A stretch of DNA of 24,843 nucleotides from Chloroflexota bacterium (GTDB taxonomy: Bacteria; Chloroflexota; Anaerolineae; Caldilineales; Caldilineaceae): positions 1,416 to 26,258 of the forward strand of contig QEUW01000141.1 of assembly GCA_003577005.1 (NCBI GenBank). The letters run 5' to 3'. A program made the position numbers and the translations under genes. The notes below the pieces were generated by a model. It was not told the DNA's origin and did not search any database. It saw only the letters and a list, made by a program, of their open reading frames with translations. This document shows positions 1 through 7,176 of this stretch, piece after piece (the first letter of the stretch is position 1; every line of letters starts with the position of its first letter).

Positions 1-16
1 ACGTATCACGTATCAC
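1..16. repeat. Heptamer tandem repeat at the window edge
   Basis: ACGTATC occurs twice in a row (1-7 and 8-14), just past the stop codon of the PLP enzyme. The array may continue beyond the window. It resembles the ACGTAGA heptads at 16151-16180. Confidence 0.5.
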
Positions 17-1059
17 TTCACCTTCCCCCGTCCCGCCACCGGCCAGACCACCTCGATCTGTTCGCCGCGGTAGCCGACCAGTTCATCGTGCAGATTGAGG
101 GCCATCTCCTGGTGCAAGGGGATCCAGGTCAGCCGTTCGCCCACCTTGAACTGGTGCGACGAGGCGCTGGCGTCCACGTGACCGTGTTCGACCGACATGG
201 CATAGATTTTGAGTTCGGGGTGTTCAACGCAGAAGCCGTAGGGAGTCGGCGGGTAGCTGCAAAAGGTCTTCATGCCGCCGTCGATGATGATGCGCCCCGG
301 CGCCGGGGTGCTAACCACTGTGCAGATGATGCGCAGCGGGCAGCGCTCACCGCTCAGGTCGGCGCTGCTGCGGATGCGGTCGAGCCCTTCCCACAAGTAC
401 GACCCGGCGCGATGTTCGGTGGCGCCCAACGCTTTGGAAAGCGCCTCGACGCCCGTTCCGCCCAGGCTGACCGTGTCGATCGGTAGACCGTCCTGCCGGA
501 AGAGCGCCACTGTTTCATCCAGAAACGCTTTGGCCTCCAGACGGCTGGGATAGGTCATGACGCCCTGAAGGTCGATCCCCGGCAATCCGACGATCTGCCG
601 GGCAAGGTCGCGAGCGGCCTGCGGCGATTGCACGCCACAGCGTTTAGAGCCGGTGTCGAGTTCGATCAGCACCCGGACGGCACCCCCCATCCGTCGGGCC
701 GTGTCGCTAATGCCCTGTGCGGTCTCCAACGAATCGACCGCCACAGTAATCGTCGCGCCCCGGCGGGCCAGGCGCAACAAGCGGTCGGTCTTGGTCGAGC
801 CGACGATATTATACGGCAGCAGAATATCGTGAATACCGGCGGCTGCCATCACCTCGGCCTCGCCCACCTTCTGGCAGCAGATGCCCGCCGAGCCGGCTGC
901 AAGCTGCATGTGGGCGATCTCTGGGATCTTGTTGGATTTGGTATGGCTGCGTAACGGGATGCCGATCGCGCGGCAGCGGTCGTGCATCTCGCGGATATTA
1001 CGATCTAGCTTGTCGAGATCGCAGATAACGGCAGGTGTGTCGAGGTCGTGGATGAGCAT
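13..1059 (-). CDS. D-threonine aldolase / D-serine dehydratase-like PLP enzyme (alanine racemase N-terminal fold)
   Basis: The 348-residue product matches the DSD1/D-threonine aldolase family: a PLP-binding TIM barrel followed by a beta domain that carries a metal site. The barrel opens with HDLDTPAVICDLDKLDRN, and K41 in SHTKSNK is the expected Schiff-base lysine. YNIVGSTK, ELDTGSKRCG and SLGGTG are family-like barrel segments. The C-terminal metal motif reads H-Q-E (about H316/E318), where D-serine dehydratases usually have H-x-C and D-threonine aldolases H-x-D, so the exact substrate is open. I chose the ATG at 1059 because homologues begin at MLIHDLDTPA; a 28-residue upstream extension in the same frame runs into the preceding hepT remnant and looks spurious. 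It is last in a minus-strand series after pyruvate kinase and the mntA/hepT pair, 28 bp beyond hepT. Likely a cytosolic enzyme of D-amino acid or beta-hydroxy amino acid breakdown. Confidence 0.8.
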   Translation of the reverse strand: MLIHDLDTPAVICDLDKLDRNIREMHDRCRAIGIPLRSHTKSNKIPEIAHMQLAAGSAGICCQKVGEAEVMAAAGIHDILLPYNIVGSTKTDRLLRLARRGATITVAVDSLETAQGISDTARRMGGAVRVLIELDTGSKRCGVQSPQAARDLARQIVGLPGIDLQGVMTYPSRLEAKAFLDETVALFRQDGLPIDTVSLGGTGVEALSKALGATEHRAGSYLWEGLDRIRSSADLSGERCPLRIICTVVSTPAPGRIIIDGGMKTFCSYPPTPYGFCVEHPELKIYAMSVEHGHVDASASSHQFKVGERLTWIPLHQEMALNLHDELVGYRGEQIEVVWPVAGRGKVK

Positions 1060-1087
1060 GGGCGTTCTCTTGGCGTTTGAGTGCAAG

Positions 1088-1267
1088 TTATGGTTGTTTG
1101 ATTTCTTCAAGATAGCGTTTGACAGCCCCGGCAAACGTCTCAAAGTCCGTCAGTCGCCGCTTAAGAATACCGTAGACTATCGCATCGTCAATCCGCACGT
1201 AATCGTGGACGAAGTAGCTCTCGAGCAGTGTCAACCGCTGACGGATGACGGTCTCGTCGATGGCCAA
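1088..1267 (-). pseudogene. HepT-like (DUF86/HEPN) toxin remnant with large internal deletion
   Basis: HepT is the HEPN RNase toxin paired with the MntA nucleotidyltransferase antitoxin and is usually about 130-145 residues. Only 59 codons remain. Residues 1-18 (MAIDETVIRQRLTLLESY) look like the normal N-terminal helix, and from residue 20 (VHDYVRIDDAIVYGIL) to the end the sequence looks like the normal C-terminal helix. The roughly 80 residues between them are missing, in frame. The catalytic R-x4-H-x-Y motif keeps H and Y (HDY) but has E at the arginine position, so RNase activity should be lost. The start is TTG at 1267, chosen because AAGGAGG lies 6 nt upstream and the family N-terminus begins there. 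It overlaps the end of mntA by 80 bp, more than usual for this pair. A short but functional variant cannot be excluded. Confidence 0.65.
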
Positions 1268-1703
1268 AGCGCCCCTCCTTGATTCGTCGTTCAACCGCAC
1301 GATTGAGCAGGTCTAATGTTGGCTTAAAATCAAAGTAGATGGACAGCGTACGTACATAGAAGTCAACACGCTCGGCGCGGCTACGTTCATACAGCAGGAT
1401 GCCGTACTTGACTACTTGATAGGCCAGCAGCGGCGTCGCCCGGTTAAGCACTGTCACCTGCACCTCGCGGTCGGCAAACTGTTCCAGATCGCCCATCAAC
1501 TGCAACTGGCGTTCGACCGACTCTTCCAGCCCCACTTCCGGCGCAAAGAGGACGGCGACATCCACATCGCTCAGCTTGTGGGCGCGGCCGCGCGCCACCG
1601 ACCCGAAAAGGTAGGCAACGACAATATCCAGTTGCCGGGCAAAATATTGCTTCATACCCTCCAGGTCGATGGTGGGCGCTGGGGGTTGATCGGTTGGGTT
1701 CAT
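1188..1703 (-). CDS. MntA-like minimal nucleotidyltransferase antitoxin
   Basis: This 171-residue protein has the minimal nucleotidyltransferase signature G-S-x10-D-x-D: GSVARGRAHKLSDVDVAV at about residues 34-51, with both metal-binding aspartates present. In known MntA-HepT systems the antitoxin AMPylates the tyrosine of the HepT R-x4-H-x-Y motif. Family members usually stop shortly after a segment like ERRIKEGRFGH. Here the frame continues about 23 residues into the hepT region, so the normal stop may have been lost. It begins 27 bp after the pyruvate kinase stop and is probably co-transcribed with it. The ribosome-binding site is weak (GAGG about 12 nt upstream). Its partner toxin is internally deleted, so the protein may be an orphan antitoxin. 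Confidence 0.8.
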   Translation of the reverse strand: MNPTDQPPAPTIDLEGMKQYFARQLDIVVAYLFGSVARGRAHKLSDVDVAVLFAPEVGLEESVERQLQLMGDLEQFADREVQVTVLNRATPLLAYQVVKYGILLYERSRAERVDFYVRTLSIYFDFKPTLDLLNRAVERRIKEGRFGHRRDRHPSAVDTARELLRPRLRAD

Positions 1704-1730
1704 GACAGACGCATCCTCACGATCCGCTGC

Positions 1731-3500
1731 CTACACCGAATTGAGCGCCGTTGAGCGCTTCCATTCGCTCACCTCGCCGTTGATGGCGTCGAGGACCACG
1801 CAGGCGCCGTCGGTCAACTCCTCGTAATTCCCTTCGGCGCCGATGACCGTCGGGATGCCCATCTCCATGGCAACGATGGCGCCCAGGCTGTCCAGCCCAC
1901 CTTCGCGCGTGATGAGACCCCCGGCTCGTTGAACCAGGCTGAGACAACTGCGGTCGATCCGCTCGCTGACGACAATGTCCTGGGGGCCGACCAGGGGTTG
2001 GTCACCGTTGATCGGGGGTTCGATGCGCACAACGCGCCCGGCTACCTCGCGCTGCCCCAACCCGGTGCCCCGTACGAGCACCCGTTCGATGGTGCGCACC
2101 ATCATCAGGCTGGTGGTGTTGTGGATATTCCCGACCGTGCCGGCGGTTAGCACAATTGTCTCCCCTTCGTTGACCAACCCTTTGCTCTGCGCCACCTTGA
2201 TGGCATCGACCACCACCTCATCGGTGGTGTTGAGTCGGCGTGTCAACAGGGGGATCACCCCCCAGTGGAGACAGAGCTGGCGTTGCACCATCGGGCTGGG
2301 CGTCACGCCAATGATCGGCACGGTGGGGCGATAGGCGGCCACGAGTTTGGCCGTCGAGCCGCTGATGGTGGGTGCGATGATGGCTGCCGCGCCCACTTCC
2401 TCGGCGGTCTGCATGGCGGCGTGGCAGATGGCGCCGGTGGCGCTCATTAGAGCCGGCTTTTCGTAGACCATGCGGGCGCGTCCCAGATAACGCTCGGCTT
2501 CCTCGGCGATCTTGGCCATAGTCTGGACGGCGAGCACCGGATAGGCGCCATTGGCCGTCTCACCAGAGAGCATGATAGCGTCGCTGCCGTCGAGCACGGC
2601 GTTGGCTACATCGCTGGCCTCGGCGCGTGTGGGCCGCGGGTTGCGGATCATCGAGTCGAGCATCTGCGTGGCGGTGATGACCGGCTTGGCCGCGGCATGG
2701 CACTTGGTGATGAGCATCTTCTGGATCATGGGCACCGATTCGGGGTTGACCTCGATGCCCAGGTCCCCGCGCGCCACCATGATGGCGTCCGAGGCGGCGA
2801 TGATGGCGTCGATGTTGCGCACGGCCTCCGGTTTTTCGATCTTCGAGACGACAGGCACGACCCGGCCAAAGGTGGAATCGCGCTGGATGATCGTCTTGAG
2901 TTCCTCCACATCGGCGGCGGTGCGCACAAAGCTGAGCGCCAGCCAATCTACCTGCCGCCCCAGGATAAACTTGACATCTTCGCGGTCTTTGTCGGTCAGC
3001 GCGGGGATGTCGAGCGACGCGTTGGGCAGGTTCATCCCTTTGTTATCATGGAGAATCCCACCGATGACGACGCGTGTGCGGATCTCGAACTCGGTCGAGT
3101 CGAGCACCTGCAATTCGAGCAGCCCATCATCGAGCAAAATACGTTCGCCCGGGCGCACACGACCGGGCAGTTCCTTGTATTGAATGGGGATGCGACCGGG
3201 TACGCCGATCATCTCTTCTGTAGTCAGGAGTAGCTCCTCGCCTTCCTGAATAGGCACGCCGCCCTCTTGCATCCTGCCGATGCGTAGTTTGGGCCCTTGC
3301 AGGTCGGCCAGGATGGCGACGGGTTTTTGTAATTGTTCCGCGATAGTGCGGATCCGGTCGATAGATTCGGCATGGTACTCTTGGGTGCCGTGGCTAAAAT
3401 TGAGCCGGGCCACATTCATCCCAGCCTGGATCATTTGCGTCAGTATGGCGGTATCGTGGCTCGCTGGGCCAAGCGTGCAGAGGATTTTGACGCGGAGCAT
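1731..3500 (-). CDS. pyk: Pyruvate kinase with C-terminal PEP-utilizer swivel-like domain
   Basis: Converts phosphoenolpyruvate and ADP to pyruvate and ATP in glycolysis. The 589-residue product starts with RVKILCTLGPAS and the ARLNFSHG loop. It carries the active-site segment VVSKIEKPEAV with the catalytic lysine, ARGDLGIEV, and the long ATQMLDSM...RPTRAEASDVANAV stretch. Domains A, B and C fill about residues 1-475. An extra domain (about 480-589) resembles the phosphohistidine swivel domain of PEP-utilizing enzymes. Its usual GGLTSHAAI motif reads GGLDSLGAI, with leucine 539 replacing the phosphorylatable histidine, so it is probably structural or regulatory here. The start is ATG 3500 with a GGGGAGGG ribosome-binding site; 31 more in-frame residues upstream are not family-like. 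A 7-bp inverted repeat (3521-3527/3536-3542) lies in the leader. Confidence 0.95.
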   Translation of the reverse strand: MLRVKILCTLGPASHDTAILTQMIQAGMNVARLNFSHGTQEYHAESIDRIRTIAEQLQKPVAILADLQGPKLRIGRMQEGGVPIQEGEELLLTTEEMIGVPGRIPIQYKELPGRVRPGERILLDDGLLELQVLDSTEFEIRTRVVIGGILHDNKGMNLPNASLDIPALTDKDREDVKFILGRQVDWLALSFVRTAADVEELKTIIQRDSTFGRVVPVVSKIEKPEAVRNIDAIIAASDAIMVARGDLGIEVNPESVPMIQKMLITKCHAAAKPVITATQMLDSMIRNPRPTRAEASDVANAVLDGSDAIMLSGETANGAYPVLAVQTMAKIAEEAERYLGRARMVYEKPALMSATGAICHAAMQTAEEVGAAAIIAPTISGSTAKLVAAYRPTVPIIGVTPSPMVQRQLCLHWGVIPLLTRRLNTTDEVVVDAIKVAQSKGLVNEGETIVLTAGTVGNIHNTTSLMMVRTIERVLVRGTGLGQREVAGRVVRIEPPINGDQPLVGPQDIVVSERIDRSCLSLVQRAGGLITREGGLDSLGAIVAMEMGIPTVIGAEGNYEELTDGACVVLDAINGEVSEWKRSTALNSV

Positions 3501-3640
3501 AAGCCCTCCCCAAAATTTCGCTGAAAACAAATCTCTTTTCAGCCTATCGTACCACAGGTAAGGGCGTACAATGAAGTTTTGCCAGACGGCCACTGGAGAA
3601 ATCCGGTGCCGGGTTTGTAGCTATGGCAACAGCCGGGCAT

Positions 3641-4249
3641 CTAGTCTTGCAGCACCAGAGGAAGATAGAGCCCATAGACCAGATCGACATCCCGGCACCA
3701 CTCAAAGCGGTCGGTAACGGCTTCACCTTCTCGCGTTTCCGCGACACCGCAAACTTGAGCGGGTTCAGCTACGAATCGCACGTCGGTCGTAGCCACGGCA
3801 GTGCTGCTCCACAATTGAAGAACGCCGGTACACACCTCCTGCGTCTGCCCAGTCGCAACGGCAGCGGTTGAGGTCTGCATGAGCGTCACCTGGACTGTCA
3901 CTTGCTGGTCTTCGGTGCAGCCGCCGTGCCCGGCGACGAGGATGCTCTGGCCCATGTCGTGCAGCATCAGTGGAGTCGTAATCCCGAAGGGGATCGAGAT
4001 CCGGCTAGTCGATTCGATTCCTCGTCCAGCTGTAGCTGACCGTTGATACGACGGGGGCTGAAATTGGTCCTGACGCAAAACGGAAGGGGGAGGTTCCACT
4101 GCCTTTACGGTGCGCAGCAGACGAAGCTGGCGTGCTTTGTGTTGGCTGGCGCTCTCTGAGATTTCGCCGGCAGCGATGGCTAGCCCTCCACTTGCCACTA
4201 ACACCATGGCGATTCCCACAATAAACGCTACACCTGATCTTTTCCTCAT
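3641..4249 (-). CDS. Secreted hypothetical protein with C-terminal YLPLV-type tail
   Basis: I do not recognise a functional family. The 202-residue product begins with a clear signal peptide (MRKRSG, then a hydrophobic stretch VAFIVGIAMVLVASGGLAIAA) with a likely cut after AIAA. The mature part is Ser/Thr/Val rich, with four cysteines (in GGCTED, EVCTG, QVCGV and EWCRD) that could form two disulfides outside the cell. It ends in LYLPLVLQD; from memory, a YLPLV/YLPLI terminus is common on exported Chloroflexota proteins. ATG 4249 was preferred to the adjacent GTG 4252 because GGAGG sits 6 nt upstream of the ATG. It stands alone between the ParB-like gene and pyk. Confidence 0.7.
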   Translation of the reverse strand: MRKRSGVAFIVGIAMVLVASGGLAIAAGEISESASQHKARQLRLLRTVKAVEPPPSVLRQDQFQPPSYQRSATAGRGIESTSRISIPFGITTPLMLHDMGQSILVAGHGGCTEDQQVTVQVTLMQTSTAAVATGQTQEVCTGVLQLWSSTAVATTDVRFVAEPAQVCGVAETREGEAVTDRFEWCRDVDLVYGLYLPLVLQD

Positions 4250-4321
4250 CACTTACCTCCAAAGGTCACTACATCTTCCGTCAACACGCGCCTCACCTTA
4301 CCATAGTTTACAACTGTTGCA

Positions 4322-4366
4322 CGGGAACGTTCCCAGCATTTTTGAAAAATGCTGGGAACGTTCCCG
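4322..4366. repeat. 45-nt perfect palindrome with nested GGGAACGTTCCC sites
   Basis: Two perfectly complementary 22-nt arms flank one central G (4344). Each arm contains GGGAACGTTCCC, itself a 12-bp palindrome, followed by AGCATTTTT. It lies about 130 bp past the ParB-like gene's stop and about 75 bp upstream of the secreted protein's start, both on the minus strand. It could be a terminator-like hairpin, a double operator, or a REP/MITE-type repeat. Nothing else recognisable was seen in the rest of the 4250-4496 gap. Confidence 0.75.
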
Positions 4367-4496
4367 ACCGGCGCGAGCCAGGCCACATGAGTCAGCAGGG
4401 GCACGCTCGGCCAAGGGTTCTAGACCGTGTGACGAATCTACGTCGAAGATGTGCGGTTGTAGCACGAAACACAGAAGGTGTGCGATAGAGAGGGAC

Positions 4497-5603
4497 CTAG
4501 TGGACGAGGAGAGCTTCCTCCTCCCCCTCCGGTGTAGCAGCGGCGGAGGAGAGGGCACGATCTGTGGGGTCAGGTTTGTGGCAAACGGCCTCGGCTTCTG
4601 AGATGGACAGTTCACCGGCGTCGTGGCGAGCGCGCAGTTCTTCGAACTCTTCTTCGCTCATGCCCAGCGGGATTTCATCAACAAAGAGGCGATGAAAGCT
4701 GCGCATTAGCCCCTTCCAGGTGCGCGCCAGCAGATTGTCGTCGTGGAGCGAGGCAAAGGTCTGCACAGCGGTGTCAGGGTCGAGCGGGGCCAGGTCATAC
4801 TCGCGCGCCAGCCGCTCGCGGTGATAGGCGATCCAGAGATAAAGATCGGCCTCGGTACGGTGCGGAAAGTCGGTGAGCAGATCATAGCGGCGGATCGCCT
4901 CGATCACCGGCATGTAAACCCAATCGTACCAACTGCAAACCGCCTCTTCCCAGGTAAGGGGTGGTTGACCGCTGCGGGCCAGTTCCTGGTCGCGTAGATA
5001 GCGATGCACCTCGATGTGGTGCAACATGATCTCGTAGCGACCTGGTTCGGTGACCTGGATGTCGCTCTCTGGCCGCAGTTCGTCGAGCCGGGTGCGGGCC
5101 ATGAAATCAGCGCGCTCGGCCTTGATGAGCCACTGGTCACGCTCAAAGTCATCCACCGTAAGCGGGATGGGCGTCTTTACCTCGGTGACACGCGCTTCGA
5201 TGTGCGAGACACCGTTGGCGCGGGCGACGCTGACCCGGTGGTTGCCATCGCGCACAAAGTAGACATCGCCGATCTTAAAGAGTTCAACCGGCGGCACCGT
5301 CTCCAACGCATTGACCGCTGCATCGAGGCGGATCCATCGTTCCGGGTTGGCGCTGGCGCGCGGCAGAAAGGTACGGGTGAAGTCTCGATACCGTCCGACA
5401 CTGCCGACAATCTTGTTTAAGGGCACCATTTGGGTGCCGATTTCAACCTGTTGGCGCGCCTTGAGCTTACGTGCGACTTCTTCAAAACTAACGAGGTCCG
5501 TATTGCGCCCGGTAATGAGGCCCAGCATATCAGCAATCTGGGCGCGTTGGACATTGCGAGCATAATGCTCGCGGGCGGATACCTGCTGTTGTGGACTAGC
5601 CAT
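4497..5603 (-). CDS. ParB/sulfiredoxin-like fold protein (DUF4032-like), function unknown
   Basis: The 368-residue product has a ParB-like core. The segment VGSVGRYRDFTRTFLPR (about 66-82) precedes VELFKIGDVYFVRDGNHRVSVARANGVSHIEARVTEV (about 106-142), where DGNHRVSVA resembles the ParB/Srx signature G-x-x-R-x-x-A. A second conserved-looking block is HRTEADLYLWIAYHRERLA near residue 270. There is no obvious HTH as in chromosomal ParB and no parA next to it, so a chromosome-segregation role should not be assumed; the core fold can also bind or hydrolyse nucleotides. The C-terminus is acidic. The start is ATG 5603 with AAGGAG 5 nt upstream; a 22-residue in-frame extension is unlikely. It stands alone, flanked by gaps of about 250 and 450 bp. 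Confidence 0.65.
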   Translation of the reverse strand: MASPQQQVSAREHYARNVQRAQIADMLGLITGRNTDLVSFEEVARKLKARQQVEIGTQMVPLNKIVGSVGRYRDFTRTFLPRASANPERWIRLDAAVNALETVPPVELFKIGDVYFVRDGNHRVSVARANGVSHIEARVTEVKTPIPLTVDDFERDQWLIKAERADFMARTRLDELRPESDIQVTEPGRYEIMLHHIEVHRYLRDQELARSGQPPLTWEEAVCSWYDWVYMPVIEAIRRYDLLTDFPHRTEADLYLWIAYHRERLAREYDLAPLDPDTAVQTFASLHDDNLLARTWKGLMRSFHRLFVDEIPLGMSEEEFEELRARHDAGELSISEAEAVCHKPDPTDRALSSAAATPEGEEEALLVH

Positions 5604-6018
5604 GCACACTCCTTCATCATCGGTTTTTCGCGAGACAGCTTGAAACTTGCTCAACCGATTCGCCGCCATTGTAGCATGGTTCTTGGCGGCCAGGATCAGT
5701 CAAATACATGAAAATAGGCTGACAATCTTTGTAACTTGATCACATCGGATTCGCACCTGAGCAACCGGCACAGCAACGAGCTTACGATCCTGCTCATTAT
5801 ATGCACTACCGATGTGCATTGTCACCACGCCTGCCAGCCGAACATGGCAATGCAATCGTTTGCATTCGGATCTTAATAGAATGCCGTTGCTGTTCAGTTA
5901 CACATTGTGATATACGTAACAATCGGCTCTAAGGTTCCGCTGTGACAAGCACTGAAGAGGCCTGGCGTATCCAAGCCGGACGCCAGGGTGATGCAGCTAA
6001 ATTTCTAGCTGGCGCTGA
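5604..6018. other. Gene-free spacer with small hairpins
   Basis: No convincing coding region is visible. Small inverted repeats are present: AATGCAA/TTGCATT at 5849-5866, CCTGGCGT/ACGCCAGG at 5961-5987 and CAGCTA/TAGCTG at 5994-6011. The last two lie just beyond the GyrA-CTD-like gene's stop on its strand and may help end its transcript. Part of the spacer should hold the promoter of the ParB-like gene, but I could not pick a convincing one. Confidence 0.4.
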
Positions 6019-6049
6019 GGTGCATCGCACGCTACGCGTGCAACGCACC
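6019..6049. repeat. GGTGC-type hairpin repeat, copy 1
   Basis: GGTGCATCGCACGC pairs with GCGTGCAACGCACC around a 3-nt loop, with two mismatches. It lies 3 nt beyond the stop codon of the GyrA-CTD-like gene, a terminator-like position. Related arms occur at 12412, 16241, 21636 and 21695. Confidence 0.65.
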
Positions 6050-6052
6050 GGC

Positions 6053-7090
6053 TTAACCGCTCATGGACGCGGCCAGCGCCACACATTCATCGGCGCGCAG
6101 GGCCATACAGTTGACACCCTGGACGACGCCTTCTTTGGCAGGAACTTCGGCGCTTTGGAACCGAATGATCTTGCCCAACCGGGAAATGGCAAAGAGGTCA
6201 TGCGCTGGGGTCACTGCCACCGCGCCCACCAGATCATCGCTTCTCATGACCGTTTTCCCACCGGCGCCGGGTGATTTGTTGGCCGCAAAGCCGCTGAGCA
6301 GGCGTACTGTTCCTTTGCCGTCGGCCCCCAATAAGAAGACGCCGCCTGCTGCATCGGTAGCCGCAACGCCGGCCACGACGTCGTCTGGTTCAACACGCAT
6401 CCCTAGACAGCCGCGCACGGGCACCAGTCGCTCGGCAAAACGGATCCCCTGGCCGTGACGCGTGACGATCAGCAGTTCATCGTTCCCCCCTGTCCAACAG
6501 GCGGCTGCTGGAGGGCCGCCTTCTTTGATGTTGTAGAGGACCGTGCCGGGTTGTAGATTTCTGCCTACATATTGGCTGCCGATGCGCCGCACCTGGCCGC
6601 GAGTGGTGACGAGAGCAAGGTAGGCGCCACCCTGGTCGGCCACCGCCAGCGCCAGCTTCTCATCTGCCCGGAACGGGAAGAGTTCGGCCAGATTGCGGCC
6701 GCGGCTGCGGACAGGTGCTTCGGCCAACTCATTGACCGGCAAGCGAAACGCGCGCCCCTGGTCCGTCACCAGGATCACTCCAGCGCTTTCATCGGCGATG
6801 ACGAGAAATTTGGGCGGGTCGTCCTCGCCGGAATCGAGGTCAAAGACGCCCATGCCGCCACGCCGTTGGCGCCAGTAGTGGTGGCGCGGTGTGCGTTTTG
6901 CCATGCCCTGAGCGCTGATGGTGATGACATTCATCGTCGTTGGCGGTTCGCTTGGCTCCAACGGCGCTTCGTTGCGTGCGGTCGATTCGTCATCACGCTG
7001 GCGCAGCGCCTCGAGTTCGGCCTCCAGCGCTTCGATATAGGCGGCGACCGCAGGGGGAAGCGTGCTTAGATCGGGTCGTTCCAGGTTCAT
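6053..7090 (-). CDS. Stand-alone GyrA C-terminal beta-pinwheel-like protein
   Basis: The 345-residue product resembles only the C-terminal DNA-wrapping domain of DNA gyrase/topoisomerase IV subunit A. It has a short N-terminal coiled-coil-like segment (about 14-32, AAYIEALEAELEALRQR), an acidic linker, and then repeats typical of the pinwheel blades: GVILVTDQGRAFRLPV, LALVTTRGQVRRIG, ELLIVTRHGQGIRFAE, DLFAISRLGKIIRFQ. The GyrA box appears as QRRGGMG (residues 75-81) against the consensus QRRGGKG. The catalytic winged-helix and tower domains with the active-site tyrosine are absent, so it cannot be a gyrase subunit alone; DNA binding or wrapping is an inference. The start ATG 7090 has AAAGGAG 7 nt upstream. 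It follows the transglycosylase gene by 86 bp and may share its transcript. Confidence 0.75.
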   Translation of the reverse strand: MNLERPDLSTLPPAVAAYIEALEAELEALRQRDDESTARNEAPLEPSEPPTTMNVITISAQGMAKRTPRHHYWRQRRGGMGVFDLDSGEDDPPKFLVIADESAGVILVTDQGRAFRLPVNELAEAPVRSRGRNLAELFPFRADEKLALAVADQGGAYLALVTTRGQVRRIGSQYVGRNLQPGTVLYNIKEGGPPAAACWTGGNDELLIVTRHGQGIRFAERLVPVRGCLGMRVEPDDVVAGVAATDAAGGVFLLGADGKGTVRLLSGFAANKSPGAGGKTVMRSDDLVGAVAVTPAHDLFAISRLGKIIRFQSAEVPAKEGVVQGVNCMALRADECVALAASMSG

Positions 7091-7176
7091 CGCATAGCTC
7101 CTTTGGGCGCGCAGGCCGGCGCACGCACCGGGCGCGGCCTTGCTGCCGGTGATATGATGGGCGCCAGATTATCCAC

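Noticed and set aside
4497..5603. Chromosome-partitioning ParB
   Set aside because: Only the ParB-like core is recognisable; no parA neighbour, no parS site and no HTH domain are seen.
6053..7090. DNA gyrase subunit A
   Set aside because: Only C-terminal pinwheel repeats and a GyrA box are present; the catalytic domain and active-site tyrosine are absent.
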